From positions 1-64,000 of the forward strand of contig CASWRE010000012.1 of NCBI GenBank assembly GCA_949471785.1: a DNA stretch of 64,000 nucleotides, read 5' to 3'. The notes beneath the pieces are model-generated. The model was not told where the DNA came from. It saw nothing but the letters and a program-made list of their open reading frames with translations, and made no database searches. Each line of letters starts with the position of its first letter. The stretch's first letter is position 1. Below, piece by piece: positions 29,501-39,058 of the stretch. A program made the translations under genes and the position numbers. The stretch comes from an uncultured Lachnospiraceae bacterium (GTDB taxonomy: Bacteria; Bacillota; Clostridia; Lachnospirales; Lachnospiraceae).

Positions 29501-29781
29501 TTTATGGAATCTACCGTACGCCCGGATAAGTTCTTCTGTTCGGAAAAATTTATCTGGGCATTGTTTTTTTCATATTCTGCATCCGTAGGTGAAAGATCTT
29601 CTGGATCCCCAGGGGGAATATCATCTGAGGCCGCCCCATTTCCGGAATCCTGCTTGGCGTCTTGCTTTATTTCCGACGCATAGCCGGTATCCGACGCAAG
29701 TATGTCAGGCGCTGCCGCTGTGGCAGACAACGATACCACAAGTGAGACGGCAAGTATTTTTTTTAAAATGCTCTTTTTCAT
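26518..29781 (-). CDS. large secreted surface protein with Ig-like repeats and C-terminal Fn3-like region
   Basis: Signal peptide MKKSILKKILAVSLVVSLSATAAAPDILA; repeated bacterial Ig-like motifs; C-terminal SSNSKIAKVGKTTGVIRFVGAGKVVITAKA and YQIQYKHNGKTRKVSVKGKKSVTKTFKSLRSGKTFKVRMRAYKKVNG. Confidence 0.85.
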   Translation of the reverse strand: MKKSILKKILAVSLVVSLSATAAAPDILASDTGYASEIKQDAKQDSGNGAASDDIPPGDPEDLSPTDAEYEKNNAQINFSEQKNLSGRTVDSIKSIAVTKNPDKIMYFSGREKIDLCGMELSVTYTNSDTTTISINEHTDKFEVKDLGGTVVASLVDSGDNSRDLLIEYQNAFCRITLDQPDWETEAIPMENEENQPTELTTAQPYRIYSFRPSETKTYHFFGFSDTSVDSYAELYTADATKPIDGSNSGGEKRNFLLSQELQAGTTYYFVVSHANWGTAGKFTCCLSSTISSLSELEVRKLEVTKASKNTWFDFETDPIPVNALDIKGTEYKTIYSNGWERPGTVEEGGYKTEIFGKTLSASWKYTTTDESGKRWADKGRNDNALIYTWGEQTTEFPVTFNSPSPVESISIEENPWEGWEPYQYQAEKFPKGRVSVKILYSDGTEETVTWYTEYGYNYDEEYNGYWIRVKLKNGGNIQPGAGNAIVIHYMGKNAEIPITIKENPVASIQILQKPEKTEYYPFEESADLYGMKVQIAYKNGKTQTAEATEHTDALTVPDTEGYGEELTSSLSDSKTVSVSYMGYTVEGAFGAKRNFTAEDSIQLTAEEEKQTVLSEGLTYQIFSFTPSEFAAYRFIWKGETWSIARIYNAANEKLADAYSWDGNLDYEMIGGRIYYIALINDSEYKQNITCSISRHADAHKKDVSEIALSMDEPSAGNALPDLTEIKSGQYYIISCSWLNDEKGDKIADFGKKHQFKAVLRAEVAYQFTASTEVTVNGKTVTEKSIGSDGDLTICYTFPSYTQFQITIPQAEGYTLDESQNAAPGRAGYGESYTFRYIKNTGTDSSKLIVKAGDTVLTPDGNGTYVIKNITQNITVTVKKAGDTPVTPPTTPADTPSKTPAPVVQPKASQKLKSKYDSKKKRLQVIAGSKLTQVITGAKTNVTFSSSNSKIAKVGKTTGVIRFVGAGKVVITAKAAETSKYKAASKKTTFYVIPRTASVKSLKSSKKGRVTIKGSNGAKDNTGYQIQYKHNGKTRKVSVKGKKSVTKTFKSLRSGKTFKVRMRAYKKVNGVTYYGKYGKWKTLKRVR

Positions 29782-29967
29782 ATATCGCTCCTTTCTTTTT
29801 TGGCCTTCCTTTCCATTCGGCTTTTTTCGTACGTCCCGGAAATCAGAGTAATATGACTGGTTCTGGCGTGATTTTTCTTATGGTCCGTATGTTTTTTCTT
29901 TATTCTATATCAGCAGAATATAGAATTAAAGTTAATTAAATTAATTAAGAAGGTATATCATGCCCAG

Positions 29968-30019
29968 GGTGGTGCGCAGTTGCATCATCTGTCTGACAGT
30001 ACACTACAGACAGGAGGGA
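29968..30019. repeat. 52-bp dispersed direct repeat, copy 1
   Basis: GGTGGTGCGCAGTTGCATCATCTGTCTGACAGTACACTACAGACAGGAGGGA; two mismatches to 32151-32202. Confidence 0.85.
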
Positions 30020-30106
30020 GGAGAAGAGTGATAAAAACTTCCGTTTCCTTGATTTGTGGCTAAATTTAGAATAAAATAAAGCCATAAAAAGGAGGCGGAA
30101 GTTTTT

Positions 30107-30391
30107 ATGCAGATTATTCCTATGCGTGATTTGAAAAATACAGTCGAGGTAGAGCGGCGCTGTGCTGAAGAAAACGGACCGGTCTATGTGACAAAAAACG
30201 GTTATGGACGTTTGGTTGTCATGGATATTGAGTATTATGAACGGACTATGCAGAAAATGTATGAAGCAAAGGCTGTCATGGAAGGCCTGAAAGATGTAAA
30301 AGCCGGACGGATTGTGGATGGAGAAAAGGCGATCAGCGATATAAGAAGAAAATACCATGGTGTAAGCAGGCGGAATTTCCCGGATGTATGA
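30107..30391 (+). CDS. Phd/YefM-family antitoxin (no toxin adjacent)
   Basis: MQIIPMRDLKNTVEVERRCAEENGPVYVTKNGYGRLVVMDIEYYE. Confidence 0.85.
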   Translation: MQIIPMRDLKNTVEVERRCAEENGPVYVTKNGYGRLVVMDIEYYERTMQKMYEAKAVMEGLKDVKAGRIVDGEKAISDIRRKYHGVSRRNFPDV

Positions 30392-30427
30392 GAAATTCCT
30401 CCTGCTTACATAGACGGTATAGATAGA

Positions 30428-32062
30428 TCAGTGCAGACCCGTATCGGGTATCCCCCGGCTTTTCTGATGTTCCAGCGCCGCGCCCACGAAACCGCCGAAC
30501 AGCGGATGGGGCCTGTTGGGTCGTGATTTCAGCTCCGGGTGGGCCTGGGTGCCGATGAAGAAGGGATGGCCTTTTAACTCGATCATCTCCACGATACGCC
30601 CGTCGGGGGACAGGCCGGCCAGGGTCATACCTTTTTTTTCCAGCACATGGCGGTAGGCGTTGTTCACCTCATAGCGGTGTCTGTGGCGCTCGTGGATTTC
30701 CTCTGTGCCGTAGAGCTGATAAGCCAGGGAATCCCTGTCCAGGATACAGGGGTAGGAGCCCAGGCGCAGGGTGCCGCCGATATCCTCCACGCCGTCCTGA
30801 TCGGGCATCAGGTCGATCATGGGATGGACGGTGCGTGGATCGATCTCGGCGCTGTGGGCGTCCGTGTAGCCGATGACATGGCGGGCAAATTCCACGATGG
30901 AAAGCTGCATGCCCAGGCACAGTCCCAGGAAAGGTACCCGATGTTCCCGGGCATAGCGGATGGCCGAGATCTTCCCCTCGATGCCCCGGTCTCCGAAACC
31001 GCCGGGAACGAGAATGCCGTCCACATCCCCGAGGAGTTCTGCGGCGTTTTCGTCGGTGACGGTCTCGGAATCCACCCATTTGATGGTGACGGAGACATGG
31101 CGGGAGATACCGCCGTGTTTTAAGGCTTCTACCACGCTGATATAGGCGTCATGGAGGGAGATATATTTGCCCACCAGGGCGACGGACACATTGCCGGTGG
31201 GATGGCGCAGGGCTTTGATCATGGCTTTCCAGTCTTCCAAATCGGGTTTCGGGCAGTCCAGGCGGAGGCATTCGCAGGCCGCCTCGGCCAGATGCTCTTC
31301 CTCCATGGCCAGGGGCGCTTCATAAAGATATTCCACGTCCAGGTTTTGCAGCACGTGATGGCTGGGCACGTTACAGAAGAGGGCGATCTTGTCCCGGATG
31401 GACTGGTCCACCGGCAGCTCTGAGCGGCAGACGATGATATCCGGCTGGATGCCGATGCCCTGCAGTTCTTTGACGCTGGCCTGGGTGGGTTTGGTCTTCA
31501 TTTCTCCGGAGGCCCGCAGGTAGGGCAGCAGGGTGACATGGATCAGAATAGCGTTTTCATGGCCCACATCGTGCTGGAACTGACGGATGGCCTCCAGGAA
31601 GGGCTGGCTTTCGATATCGCCCACCGTGCCGCCCACCTCGATGATGGCGATATGGGTATCGTCGGAGGAAAAATTGCGGTAGAAACGGCTCTTGATCTCA
31701 TTGGTGATGTGAGGGATCACCTGCACCGTGCCGCCGCCGAAATCGCCCCGCCGTTCTTTCTGCAGCACGGACCAGTAGACCTTTCCGGAGGTTACGTTGG
31801 AATATTTCCCCAGATTTTCGTCGATGAAACGCTCATAATGGCCCAGATCCAGATCCGTCTCGCAGCCGTCCTCGGTGACAAATACCTCGCCGTGCTGGAT
31901 CGGGTTCATGGTTCCCGGATCAATATTGATATAGGGATCGAATTTCTGCATGGTGACTTTGTAGCCCCGGGCTTTCAGAAGCCTTCCCAGGGATGCGGCG
32001 GTGATGCCCTTCCCCAGGCCCGATACCACGCCACCGGTGACGAATACATATTTGACTGACAT
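30428..32062 (-). CDS. pyrG: CTP synthase
   Basis: [69 protein letters not shown] extends to 32116 but MSVKYV at 32062 has an AGGAGG-type RBS. Confidence 0.97.
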   Translation of the reverse strand: MSVKYVFVTGGVVSGLGKGITAASLGRLLKARGYKVTMQKFDPYINIDPGTMNPIQHGEVFVTEDGCETDLDLGHYERFIDENLGKYSNVTSGKVYWSVLQKERRGDFGGGTVQVIPHITNEIKSRFYRNFSSDDTHIAIIEVGGTVGDIESQPFLEAIRQFQHDVGHENAILIHVTLLPYLRASGEMKTKPTQASVKELQGIGIQPDIIVCRSELPVDQSIRDKIALFCNVPSHHVLQNLDVEYLYEAPLAMEEEHLAEAACECLRLDCPKPDLEDWKAMIKALRHPTGNVSVALVGKYISLHDAYISVVEALKHGGISRHVSVTIKWVDSETVTDENAAELLGDVDGILVPGGFGDRGIEGKISAIRYAREHRVPFLGLCLGMQLSIVEFARHVIGYTDAHSAEIDPRTVHPMIDLMPDQDGVEDIGGTLRLGSYPCILDRDSLAYQLYGTEEIHERHRHRYEVNNAYRHVLEKKGMTLAGLSPDGRIVEMIELKGHPFFIGTQAHPELKSRPNRPHPLFGGFVGAALEHQKSRGIPDTGLH

Positions 32063-32150
32063 AGAAACCTCCTGCTTATCTTTAGCAAATTTGTTCATGT
32101 ATGGCATAAATGCCATGTTTTAACCCAAAAAAAGATGCGACTGCGCCCAT

Positions 32151-32202
32151 GGTGGTGCGCAGTTGCATCATCTGTCTGACAGTATACTACAGTCAGGAGG
32201 GA
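32151..32202. repeat. 52-bp dispersed direct repeat, copy 2
   Basis: GGTGGTGCGCAGTTGCATCATCTGTCTGACAGTATACTACAGTCAGGAGGGA. Confidence 0.85.
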
Positions 32203-32239
32203 AATGCCAGTATTTTTTTCTGATTCGGGAATGGAGAAA

Positions 32240-32277
32240 GGGCCGCACAGTTTGTTTGGAGGAATGCTGTGCGGCCC
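32240..32277. repeat. 11-bp perfect inverted repeat (hairpin) upstream of pyrG
   Basis: GGGCCGCACAG (32240-32250) and CTGTGCGGCCC (32267-32277). Confidence 0.7.
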
Positions 32278-32436
32278 CAAATGAGTGTCCTGACTTGCTT
32301 TTTGATGTCATTACTGATATTCTAGCAACGGATCGTTCCGCCCGCAAGCCACCCCGGGGGATATTTTTTATGAAAATTTGTCTGTATCTGGCAGGCGGGG
32401 TGATCGGACATACAGTGATGGAGGAGTATAATTAAG

Positions 32437-32919
32437 ATGAATATAGAAATCATTCCCGCCTATGGCTATCCGCAGGAGGTTGGCGTGTTATTTTCTGAAT
32501 ATACGAAGATGTTGATTGACGGCGACAGTTCGTTCCGTGATTATCTGGCCGTCCAGCATTATGACGAGGAGCTGGCTCATCTGGAAATGAAATACGGACT
32601 GCCCTGGGGAAGGCTGTATCTGGCCCGCTGCGGAAAAGAGTGGGCGGGCTGTATCGGGCTGAGAAAAATAGACAGACAGAGCTGCGAGATGAAGCGTCTC
32701 TATGTCCGGCCGCGGTTTCGCGGACAACGGATCGGAAAAATCCTGGTCGAAAGGATCATCGCGGATGGGCGGGAGATCGGTTATGATCATATGCTGCTGG
32801 ATACGCTGCCTTTTTTGGAGAGGGCGGTTCATATGTATGAGGCGTATGGGTTTTATGAGATTGAGAGCTATAATGACAGCCCTATGGAGAAGGCTATATA
32901 TATGAAGCTGGATCTGTGA
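32437..32919 (+). CDS. GNAT-family N-acetyltransferase
   Basis: CEMKRLYVRPRFRGQRIGKILVERIIADGREIGYDHMLLDTLPFLERAVHMYEAYGFYEI. Confidence 0.92.
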   Translation: MNIEIIPAYGYPQEVGVLFSEYTKMLIDGDSSFRDYLAVQHYDEELAHLEMKYGLPWGRLYLARCGKEWAGCIGLRKIDRQSCEMKRLYVRPRFRGQRIGKILVERIIADGREIGYDHMLLDTLPFLERAVHMYEAYGFYEIESYNDSPMEKAIYMKLDL

Positions 32920-33074
32920 CTTTAAGGCGTCGGATAAAATCTGTCATGGAAACGGAAGATAGCAAAGAAGGTGTGTCGTCTGGCCCATTCTTAACGGTTC
33001 CTTACAAAAGCTGTAAGTGGTTTTTGGCTGCATCCGCTGATATACTGATGTCAGAAAAGAAGGAGGCACCTTTT

Positions 33075-33857
33075 ATGAATACGCAAAATCAAATTTTACA
33101 GGTGGATGGCCTGACGAAAACCTACGGAAAAGGCGGTAATAGAACAGAGGCGTTGAAAGGAATTACCTTTACCGTACTGGAAGGCGAATTTTTAGGCATT
33201 ATGGGCGCCAGCGGATCGGGAAAAACCACGCTGCTCAACTGCATCGCTACCATGCTGAGGCCCACGTCCGGCAAGATCGTTCTGCAGGGCAGGGATATTT
33301 CCGGCTTTCGCGGCAGTGCTCTTGCCGATTACCGCGGTAAGGAGATCGGTTATCTGTTTCAGGATTTCGAGCTGCTGGACAATCTGACGGCGAGAGAAAA
33401 TATTACCCTGCCCCTGGCTCTGCACGGCGTAACGGCAGAAAAAGCGGAAGCGGATATGGAAGCGCTTGCTGCCATGCTGGATATCGCCGGGACGCTGGAT
33501 AAATTCCCGTCACAGCTGTCCGGCGGGCAAAAACAGCGGGTGGCGGCGGCAAGAGCGCTCATCGGAAATCCGAGTATCGTGTTGGCCGATGAGCCGACGG
33601 GCGCTCTTGACAGCAAAAATTCCAAAATTCTGATGGATAAGCTGTCTGCGATCAACCGCGGGCAGGGCAAAACGATTATGATGGTCACCCATGACGCAGG
33701 CGCCGCAAGTTACTGTTCCCGTATTCTCTTTATCCAGGACGGAGGTATTTTCCATGAACTGCGCCGAAATATGCAGACGGAAACAACGGCGATGTTTTAT
33801 GAGCGCATCGTAGCCGTGATGGCACAGTTGGGAGGAGGCAGCGCAAATGTTCTTTAA
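33075..33857 (+). CDS. ABC transporter ATP-binding protein (BceA-like)
   Basis: GIMGASGSGKTTLLNCIATMLRPTSGKI; LSGGQKQRVAAARALIGNPSIVLADEPTGALDS. Confidence 0.95.
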   Translation: MNTQNQILQVDGLTKTYGKGGNRTEALKGITFTVLEGEFLGIMGASGSGKTTLLNCIATMLRPTSGKIVLQGRDISGFRGSALADYRGKEIGYLFQDFELLDNLTARENITLPLALHGVTAEKAEADMEALAAMLDIAGTLDKFPSQLSGGQKQRVAAARALIGNPSIVLADEPTGALDSKNSKILMDKLSAINRGQGKTIMMVTHDAGAASYCSRILFIQDGGIFHELRRNMQTETTAMFYERIVAVMAQLGGGSANVL

Positions 33858-35877
33858 ACAGGTACAACGTAATGCCGCCAAAAACCGAAAGGGAAACGGG
33901 CTGTTTTTCAGCTCCCTGATCATTGCCATTGTGGCCTTTTATACGCTGCTCTCCCTCGGAGATCAGGACGTTATGCGTTATCTTGCCACAGTCGAGAGCG
34001 ACGCAGTGGCGAAGCTGATGGCGCTGCTCCCCGTGGTGTACGCCGTTTCCCTGTTCTTTGTATTTTTTCTTGTTTATTTCGCCTGCAAATACCAGACGGA
34101 CAGCCGCAGGCGCGAGCTTGGTATGTATCTGATGCTTGGCATGAAGCGTAGTCGTATGTTTTTGATGCTATTTTGTGAAACGTTGTGGAGCAGCGTCATA
34201 TCCCTTCTTATCGGGCTTCCGGCGGCGTTGTTTTTGACAGAAGGGATCAGCCTTGCCACGGCGAAAGTGGTGGGACTGGGCATTATCGGCCATCATTTTT
34301 CTCTGTCGCTCCAGGCCATTTTCTGGACGGTCTGCGGATATGTCTTTGTGCAGCTTTTATCTATGCTGGTTATCTGCGTCGGCCTTAGCCGAATGGCCCC
34401 TGCAGATTTGCTCTGCTCAGGAGACGTCAAAAAGCAAAAGCTTTTGTCTGGTGGGAAAAGTACGGCGCTGTTTGCCCTCGGCGCCTGCTGTCTGCTTGCC
34501 GCCTATTATCTCGGTATATTTCGTATGCGCGGGCTGGATCTTATGACGCTGCTTGTCCTTGTCATTTTTGGAATTCTCGGTACCTTTCTTTTGTATCGCG
34601 GACTGGGCGGAATGCTCGGCGGGCGTATTCGCAGAAGGAACGCAAAAGCTGTGGGACTTTCTGTTTTTACCGCAAGGCAGGTGCAGGAGAACGTTCTGTC
34701 GCAGCATAAATCGCTGGCGGTGTCCTCATTGCTTCTGCTGATGGCGCTTTCCTGCATTTCCTACGGCATCTCCATGGTGACAGGACGCTCCACAAGCAGC
34801 CGCTCGGTCGATTTTTCGCTATTCGGTGAGGAGGAACAAATTGACGCTGCTCTGGAAAAAGACGGCGTCCGTGAAATGGTGAAGGAGACCTATCCTTTAT
34901 ATCTTTCTTCTGTAAAGGACGGATATTTCCGGGATGAAGAAAAAGCATTTGATACCGGGGAGATGGAAAAAGCCCTTGGCGCCATTGAGGGTTCAGAAAA
35001 TATCATCGAAAATCTTCATATTGAATATGTCATAGCAGAAAGCTCCTATAACCGCATCCTGAAAAATGTGGGCAAGGAGGAGCTGAAGCTTTCGGCGCAT
35101 GAGGCGGCAATCTATACTTCGATAGGCAATGACGGAGATTTCGGATCGATTCTGTCAAAAGCGACCGGATCAAAAATTTCCATCGGTATTGACGGTATTT
35201 CATACGATATCCGCCCCACGCTTTATATGGATAACGTTGTGGCGGATCGGGCAATTACTATTTATATGGCGCTGATCGTACCGGATGAGTTATTCCTGCA
35301 GCTTGCCGGAGAACCGAAAGCATACTGCCGTAACGTTAGCCTGTCCGATACGGTTGTAGAGGATATGGGACTGATGCAGGCGGTACAGAAAACAGACGCG
35401 CTGCTTGCGGATACAGGGATTGAGTACGACAGCTATCTCGGCGGAATCGGAAGAAATCTGTTCTACACGGTGGCGGCAAGCTATCTTTCGATCTATCTGG
35501 GCGTGCTGTTCTGGCTGATTGCCAACACCGTCATCGGACTGAAATATCTGATCGGCCAGCGTCGGACGAAACGCCGCTATGAAACGCTGACAATGCTTGG
35601 AGCCGACGCCCAGTCCATGTGCCATTCGGTGAAAAAGCAGATCGGAACATACTTTTTCCTGGTGCTTTGCACTGCGCTTGTCAGCAGCGCCGCGGCGATA
35701 TTCACCATGTTTACAAGTTTTACCAAACTGCCCGCGGGCGTTTCCGTGCAGACGGTGGCGCTGCTTTCGGCGGTTGCTCTGGTGATTTTTGCAGGCATTG
35801 AAATGCTGTATATCGGTATTGTCAAGCGGACGGCCGTCCGCGAGATATGCCGGATTGAAATAACCGATCGGAGGTGA
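33847..35877 (+). CDS. ABC transporter permease (BceB-like, FtsX-type)
   Basis: 676 aa multi-TM protein coupled to the ATPase, with RRRELGMYLMLGMKRSRMFLML and a large extracytoplasmic loop. Confidence 0.92.
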   Translation: MFFKQVQRNAAKNRKGNGLFFSSLIIAIVAFYTLLSLGDQDVMRYLATVESDAVAKLMALLPVVYAVSLFFVFFLVYFACKYQTDSRRRELGMYLMLGMKRSRMFLMLFCETLWSSVISLLIGLPAALFLTEGISLATAKVVGLGIIGHHFSLSLQAIFWTVCGYVFVQLLSMLVICVGLSRMAPADLLCSGDVKKQKLLSGGKSTALFALGACCLLAAYYLGIFRMRGLDLMTLLVLVIFGILGTFLLYRGLGGMLGGRIRRRNAKAVGLSVFTARQVQENVLSQHKSLAVSSLLLLMALSCISYGISMVTGRSTSSRSVDFSLFGEEEQIDAALEKDGVREMVKETYPLYLSSVKDGYFRDEEKAFDTGEMEKALGAIEGSENIIENLHIEYVIAESSYNRILKNVGKEELKLSAHEAAIYTSIGNDGDFGSILSKATGSKISIGIDGISYDIRPTLYMDNVVADRAITIYMALIVPDELFLQLAGEPKAYCRNVSLSDTVVEDMGLMQAVQKTDALLADTGIEYDSYLGGIGRNLFYTVAASYLSIYLGVLFWLIANTVIGLKYLIGQRRTKRRYETLTMLGADAQSMCHSVKKQIGTYFFLVLCTALVSSAAAIFTMFTSFTKLPAGVSVQTVALLSAVALVIFAGIEMLYIGIVKRTAVREICRIEITDRR

Positions 35878-35881
35878 TCCT

Positions 35882-36559
35882 GTGCCCGGGATTGTGATTG
35901 TGGAAGATGATATTTATCTGCGTGAGGAGCTGATCCATACACTGAAAAAAGCCGGCTATGACGCGGCGGCGCTCACGACGTTTGACCGCGCAGAGGAACA
36001 GATTGTCTCACTGCGGCCGGAGCTTGTCCTGCTCGACGTGAATCTGCCAGGAAAATCCGGCTATGAGTTGTGCAGACGTCTGAAAATGAAATCTGCCTTC
36101 CCAATTCTGATCCTGACGGCCCGGGATACCCTTTCGGACGAACTGACGGCGCTGGGGCTTGGCGCGGATGATTTTCTCACGAAGCCCTGTCATCCGGATC
36201 GCCTGGCCGCAAGGGCAGGGCGGCTTCTGCAGACTTACAACAGGCAGTTTCGCGCCCTGCTCCGGGTCGGCGCCCTGTCGCTGGATACCGACACTTACAA
36301 GCTGGTTTCGGAGGACGGATTTTTGATCCTTGCCGAGACAGAGGGAAAAATCATGCGGCTTTTGATGGAACAGTATCCGCATATTGTGGACAAAGGCGAG
36401 CTGTTTGCCGCCGTCTGGGGAACGGAGGAATTTGTGGACGAAAATATTCTGCAGGTCAATATGAGCCGCCTGCGCAAGAGCCTGGCGGAGATCGGTCTGA
36501 AGGAGATCGTCCGCAATATCCGGGGAAAGGGTTATGTGTTGGAGGTGGACGGCCTGTGA
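35882..36559 (+). CDS. response regulator (BceR-like, OmpR/PhoB family)
   Basis: IVEDDIYLREELIHTLKKAGY; LVLLDVNLPGKSGYELCRRLK; LTARD; winged-helix C-terminus VNMSRLRKSLAEIG. Confidence 0.94.
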   Translation: MPGIVIVEDDIYLREELIHTLKKAGYDAAALTTFDRAEEQIVSLRPELVLLDVNLPGKSGYELCRRLKMKSAFPILILTARDTLSDELTALGLGADDFLTKPCHPDRLAARAGRLLQTYNRQFRALLRVGALSLDTDTYKLVSEDGFLILAETEGKIMRLLMEQYPHIVDKGELFAAVWGTEEFVDENILQVNMSRLRKSLAEIGLKEIVRNIRGKGYVLEVDGL

Positions 36560-37551
36560 GAAAAGTGATCAGACGCTCCCGAAACTGGCTTATCCTGTTG
36601 CTGGCCACAGACGTCGTATTTCTGTTTGCGGCGTGGATCATGCGCCGCGAGGCGCTTCCGTATATGCTGCTGTTTCTCCTTCTGTTTACAGTGTTTGCTT
36701 TTGCGGCCGGGGTTTTTGCGGAGATTTGCCGCCGGCGAAAGGAAGACGCAGCTCTGCTGGACTTTCTCAGTAATCCCGGCGAACAGACAGAGGAAGCACT
36801 TCTGAATCTTTTTGAACATAGCGAGGCTTCCCGTATGCTTTACACGCAGTTCCTTGCCGACCTGTCGCTGATCAATGAGAAGACTGTGGAGCTGGCGGAG
36901 TATCGGGAATATATTGAGGCTTGGGTGCACGAAGCGAAAACGCCCTTATCGCTTTTCGCCTTAGTGCTGGGAAATCATAGAGATGAGATGTCGTCTTATG
37001 TGTACACAAGACTGAATTATACTTGGCGTCAGCTGAATGAGGATGTGGAGCGCATTCTGTACTATGCGCGCCTGCAGGCGGAGCATTCGGATATCAAATT
37101 TACCCGTTTTCGCCTGGATGAGTGTGTGACCGAAGTCCTTGCGGAGTATGGTACATTTACCGAGGAGAGGAAAATTTCCGTAACGGCCGAATTGCCGCCG
37201 ACAGAAGCGATATCCGACCGCAAGGTCGTCGCTTTTATGCTGTCGCAGATTATCGGCAACGCTGTGAAATACGCGGACGGAATTCACGGGGAAGCGTCTG
37301 TTTCCCTGCGGCAGGAAGGGGATAAAATCTATCTCGATGTCTGCAATAACGGCGACGGCGTGCCGCCGGAGGATCTGCCGTTTATTTTCGACAAGGGCTT
37401 TACAGGTAATCATCCGAATCGGCAAAAAGCCACGGGGATGGGGCTGTATCTTGTTCGGAAATATGCCGAGCTGCTGTGCGTGGAGGTACGGACGATTTCC
37501 GATATTCCGTATGACAGCGGATTCGGAATAGAAATGGTTTTTGTTTTATAA
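36556..37551 (+). CDS. sensor histidine kinase (BceS-like)
   Basis: WVHEAKTPLSLFALVL; LSQIIGNAVKYADG; FIFDKGFTGNHPNRQKATGMGLYLVRKYAE. Confidence 0.94.
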   Translation: MRKVIRRSRNWLILLLATDVVFLFAAWIMRREALPYMLLFLLLFTVFAFAAGVFAEICRRRKEDAALLDFLSNPGEQTEEALLNLFEHSEASRMLYTQFLADLSLINEKTVELAEYREYIEAWVHEAKTPLSLFALVLGNHRDEMSSYVYTRLNYTWRQLNEDVERILYYARLQAEHSDIKFTRFRLDECVTEVLAEYGTFTEERKISVTAELPPTEAISDRKVVAFMLSQIIGNAVKYADGIHGEASVSLRQEGDKIYLDVCNNGDGVPPEDLPFIFDKGFTGNHPNRQKATGMGLYLVRKYAELLCVEVRTISDIPYDSGFGIEMVFVL

Positions 37552-37617
37552 ATGAATTCTGACGGGCATAGAATCTATGCCCGTTTGTTCTGAACAATGT
37601 CGGCGGGATCAGCGGAT

Positions 37618-38946
37618 TTACTGGCCGCCATGATGCCGGAAACGATGGCGTTCCGAATGGTGATTTTCTGAAAGGTCGCCGTATGCTGAAGGGTCTGTGA
37701 TTTCCGAAGCGTTTTCATTCCCTGCAGCCATGGAGGAATCCGCCACATGGGAATAGGATTCATCCTGTAGGAGGCCGTCTGTATCGGAGGCATGGGAATA
37801 GGAGCCGTCTGCAGCGGGCGCATCAGGATAGGAGCCGTCTGTATCGGGTACACCGGAATAGGAGCCGTCCGTATCAGAATAGGCGTCATCTCCTACGTCT
37901 TCGGTTGTATCCGGAAGGTCGCCGTTTTCGGCCGTATCCGGTGAATTGTTGTCTTCGGCTGTATTCGGCAGGTTGCCGCCTTCGACCGTGTCCGGTGAGC
38001 TGTCGTCTTCGGTGGTATTTGTATCGCTCAGCCGGGGATCGGCGGCGATGGGGTTGGCGGCGCAGACGAAAACGACGGCAAGGCAGAGAAGGGCCGAGAG
38101 CAGAGCGGCAACGGGGCGGGGCGGTTTCCAGTGCAGAATGTGCAGGACTCTTTTCTTGATATCGGTTTCTCCGAAGGCCAGAGGGCCGGGGGAGGGGAAA
38201 CGGCCGCGCAGGGCAAAGGAGAGCAGCGCTTCGCTGTAATCACCGGAGGCATGTTCTTCCCGGCCCAGCACATGCTCGTCGCAGCTCATCTCCATATCCT
38301 TGCAGCACAGATGGAAAGCGAGCCAGCATAACGGGTTGAACCAGTGCAGGGACAACAGCAGGTAAGCGGCCATTTTCAGGATATGGTCGCAGCGTTTTAC
38401 ATGATAATTTTCATGGAGCAGGACGTAGTGCAGAGTCTGACTGTCCAGATAGTAGGGGATATAGATTTTCGGACGGACTATTCCCAGGATAAAAGGAGAG
38501 TATACATATTCCGACTGGAACACGTTATCTTCCAGGCGAACGGCCGTGCGTAGTCTGCAGGTCAGACGGATATAAGAGATCAGGCCATAAGCCGCAAGGG
38601 CGGCCGCGCCGGCAAGCCACAGAACAGCCCCCAGGATAAGCCACATCTGTGGAGACGCGGGATTCCGGAGCGCGGCGGGAAGGCCGGACGCGGGGGCAAT
38701 ATCCGCCAGAGCTGCCGACGGATCGGCGGCCAGGGACGGGAATATTCTCGGGAGTCTCAGACGGAACAGGCTGATGGTCGATGAAAAGGACACGGGGCAG
38801 CAGAGCCGGAACGCTACGACGCCCCATAAAAAATAGGAATACTTTTTTGGAGCTTTACGCAGCAGAAGCCGTACGATGAGTACGGCTAAAATGCTGTAAC
38901 CGGCGGTCAGGCTCATAGAGAGCATTGACAGGAACAGATTGCTCAT
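37618..38946 (-). CDS. M56 family metallopeptidase (BlaR1-like) with low-complexity repeat tail
   Basis: YVLLHENYHVKRCDHILKMAAYLLLSLHWFNPLCWLA; tail with repeated SPDTxExGxLPDT and SYSxxxDTDGSY. Confidence 0.9.
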   Translation of the reverse strand: MSNLFLSMLSMSLTAGYSILAVLIVRLLLRKAPKKYSYFLWGVVAFRLCCPVSFSSTISLFRLRLPRIFPSLAADPSAALADIAPASGLPAALRNPASPQMWLILGAVLWLAGAAALAAYGLISYIRLTCRLRTAVRLEDNVFQSEYVYSPFILGIVRPKIYIPYYLDSQTLHYVLLHENYHVKRCDHILKMAAYLLLSLHWFNPLCWLAFHLCCKDMEMSCDEHVLGREEHASGDYSEALLSFALRGRFPSPGPLAFGETDIKKRVLHILHWKPPRPVAALLSALLCLAVVFVCAANPIAADPRLSDTNTTEDDSSPDTVEGGNLPNTAEDNNSPDTAENGDLPDTTEDVGDDAYSDTDGSYSGVPDTDGSYPDAPAADGSYSHASDTDGLLQDESYSHVADSSMAAGNENASEITDPSAYGDLSENHHSERHRFRHHGGQ

Positions 38947-39058
38947 GGGATGATAGCCTCCTGAAAATTTACGAAAATAATGGCGGCGGGCAGTCCGGGT
39001 GGCCGCGGAAACAATGACAAAACAGGTATTGCCGGGGATGTGCTCCGACCGTCGGACG

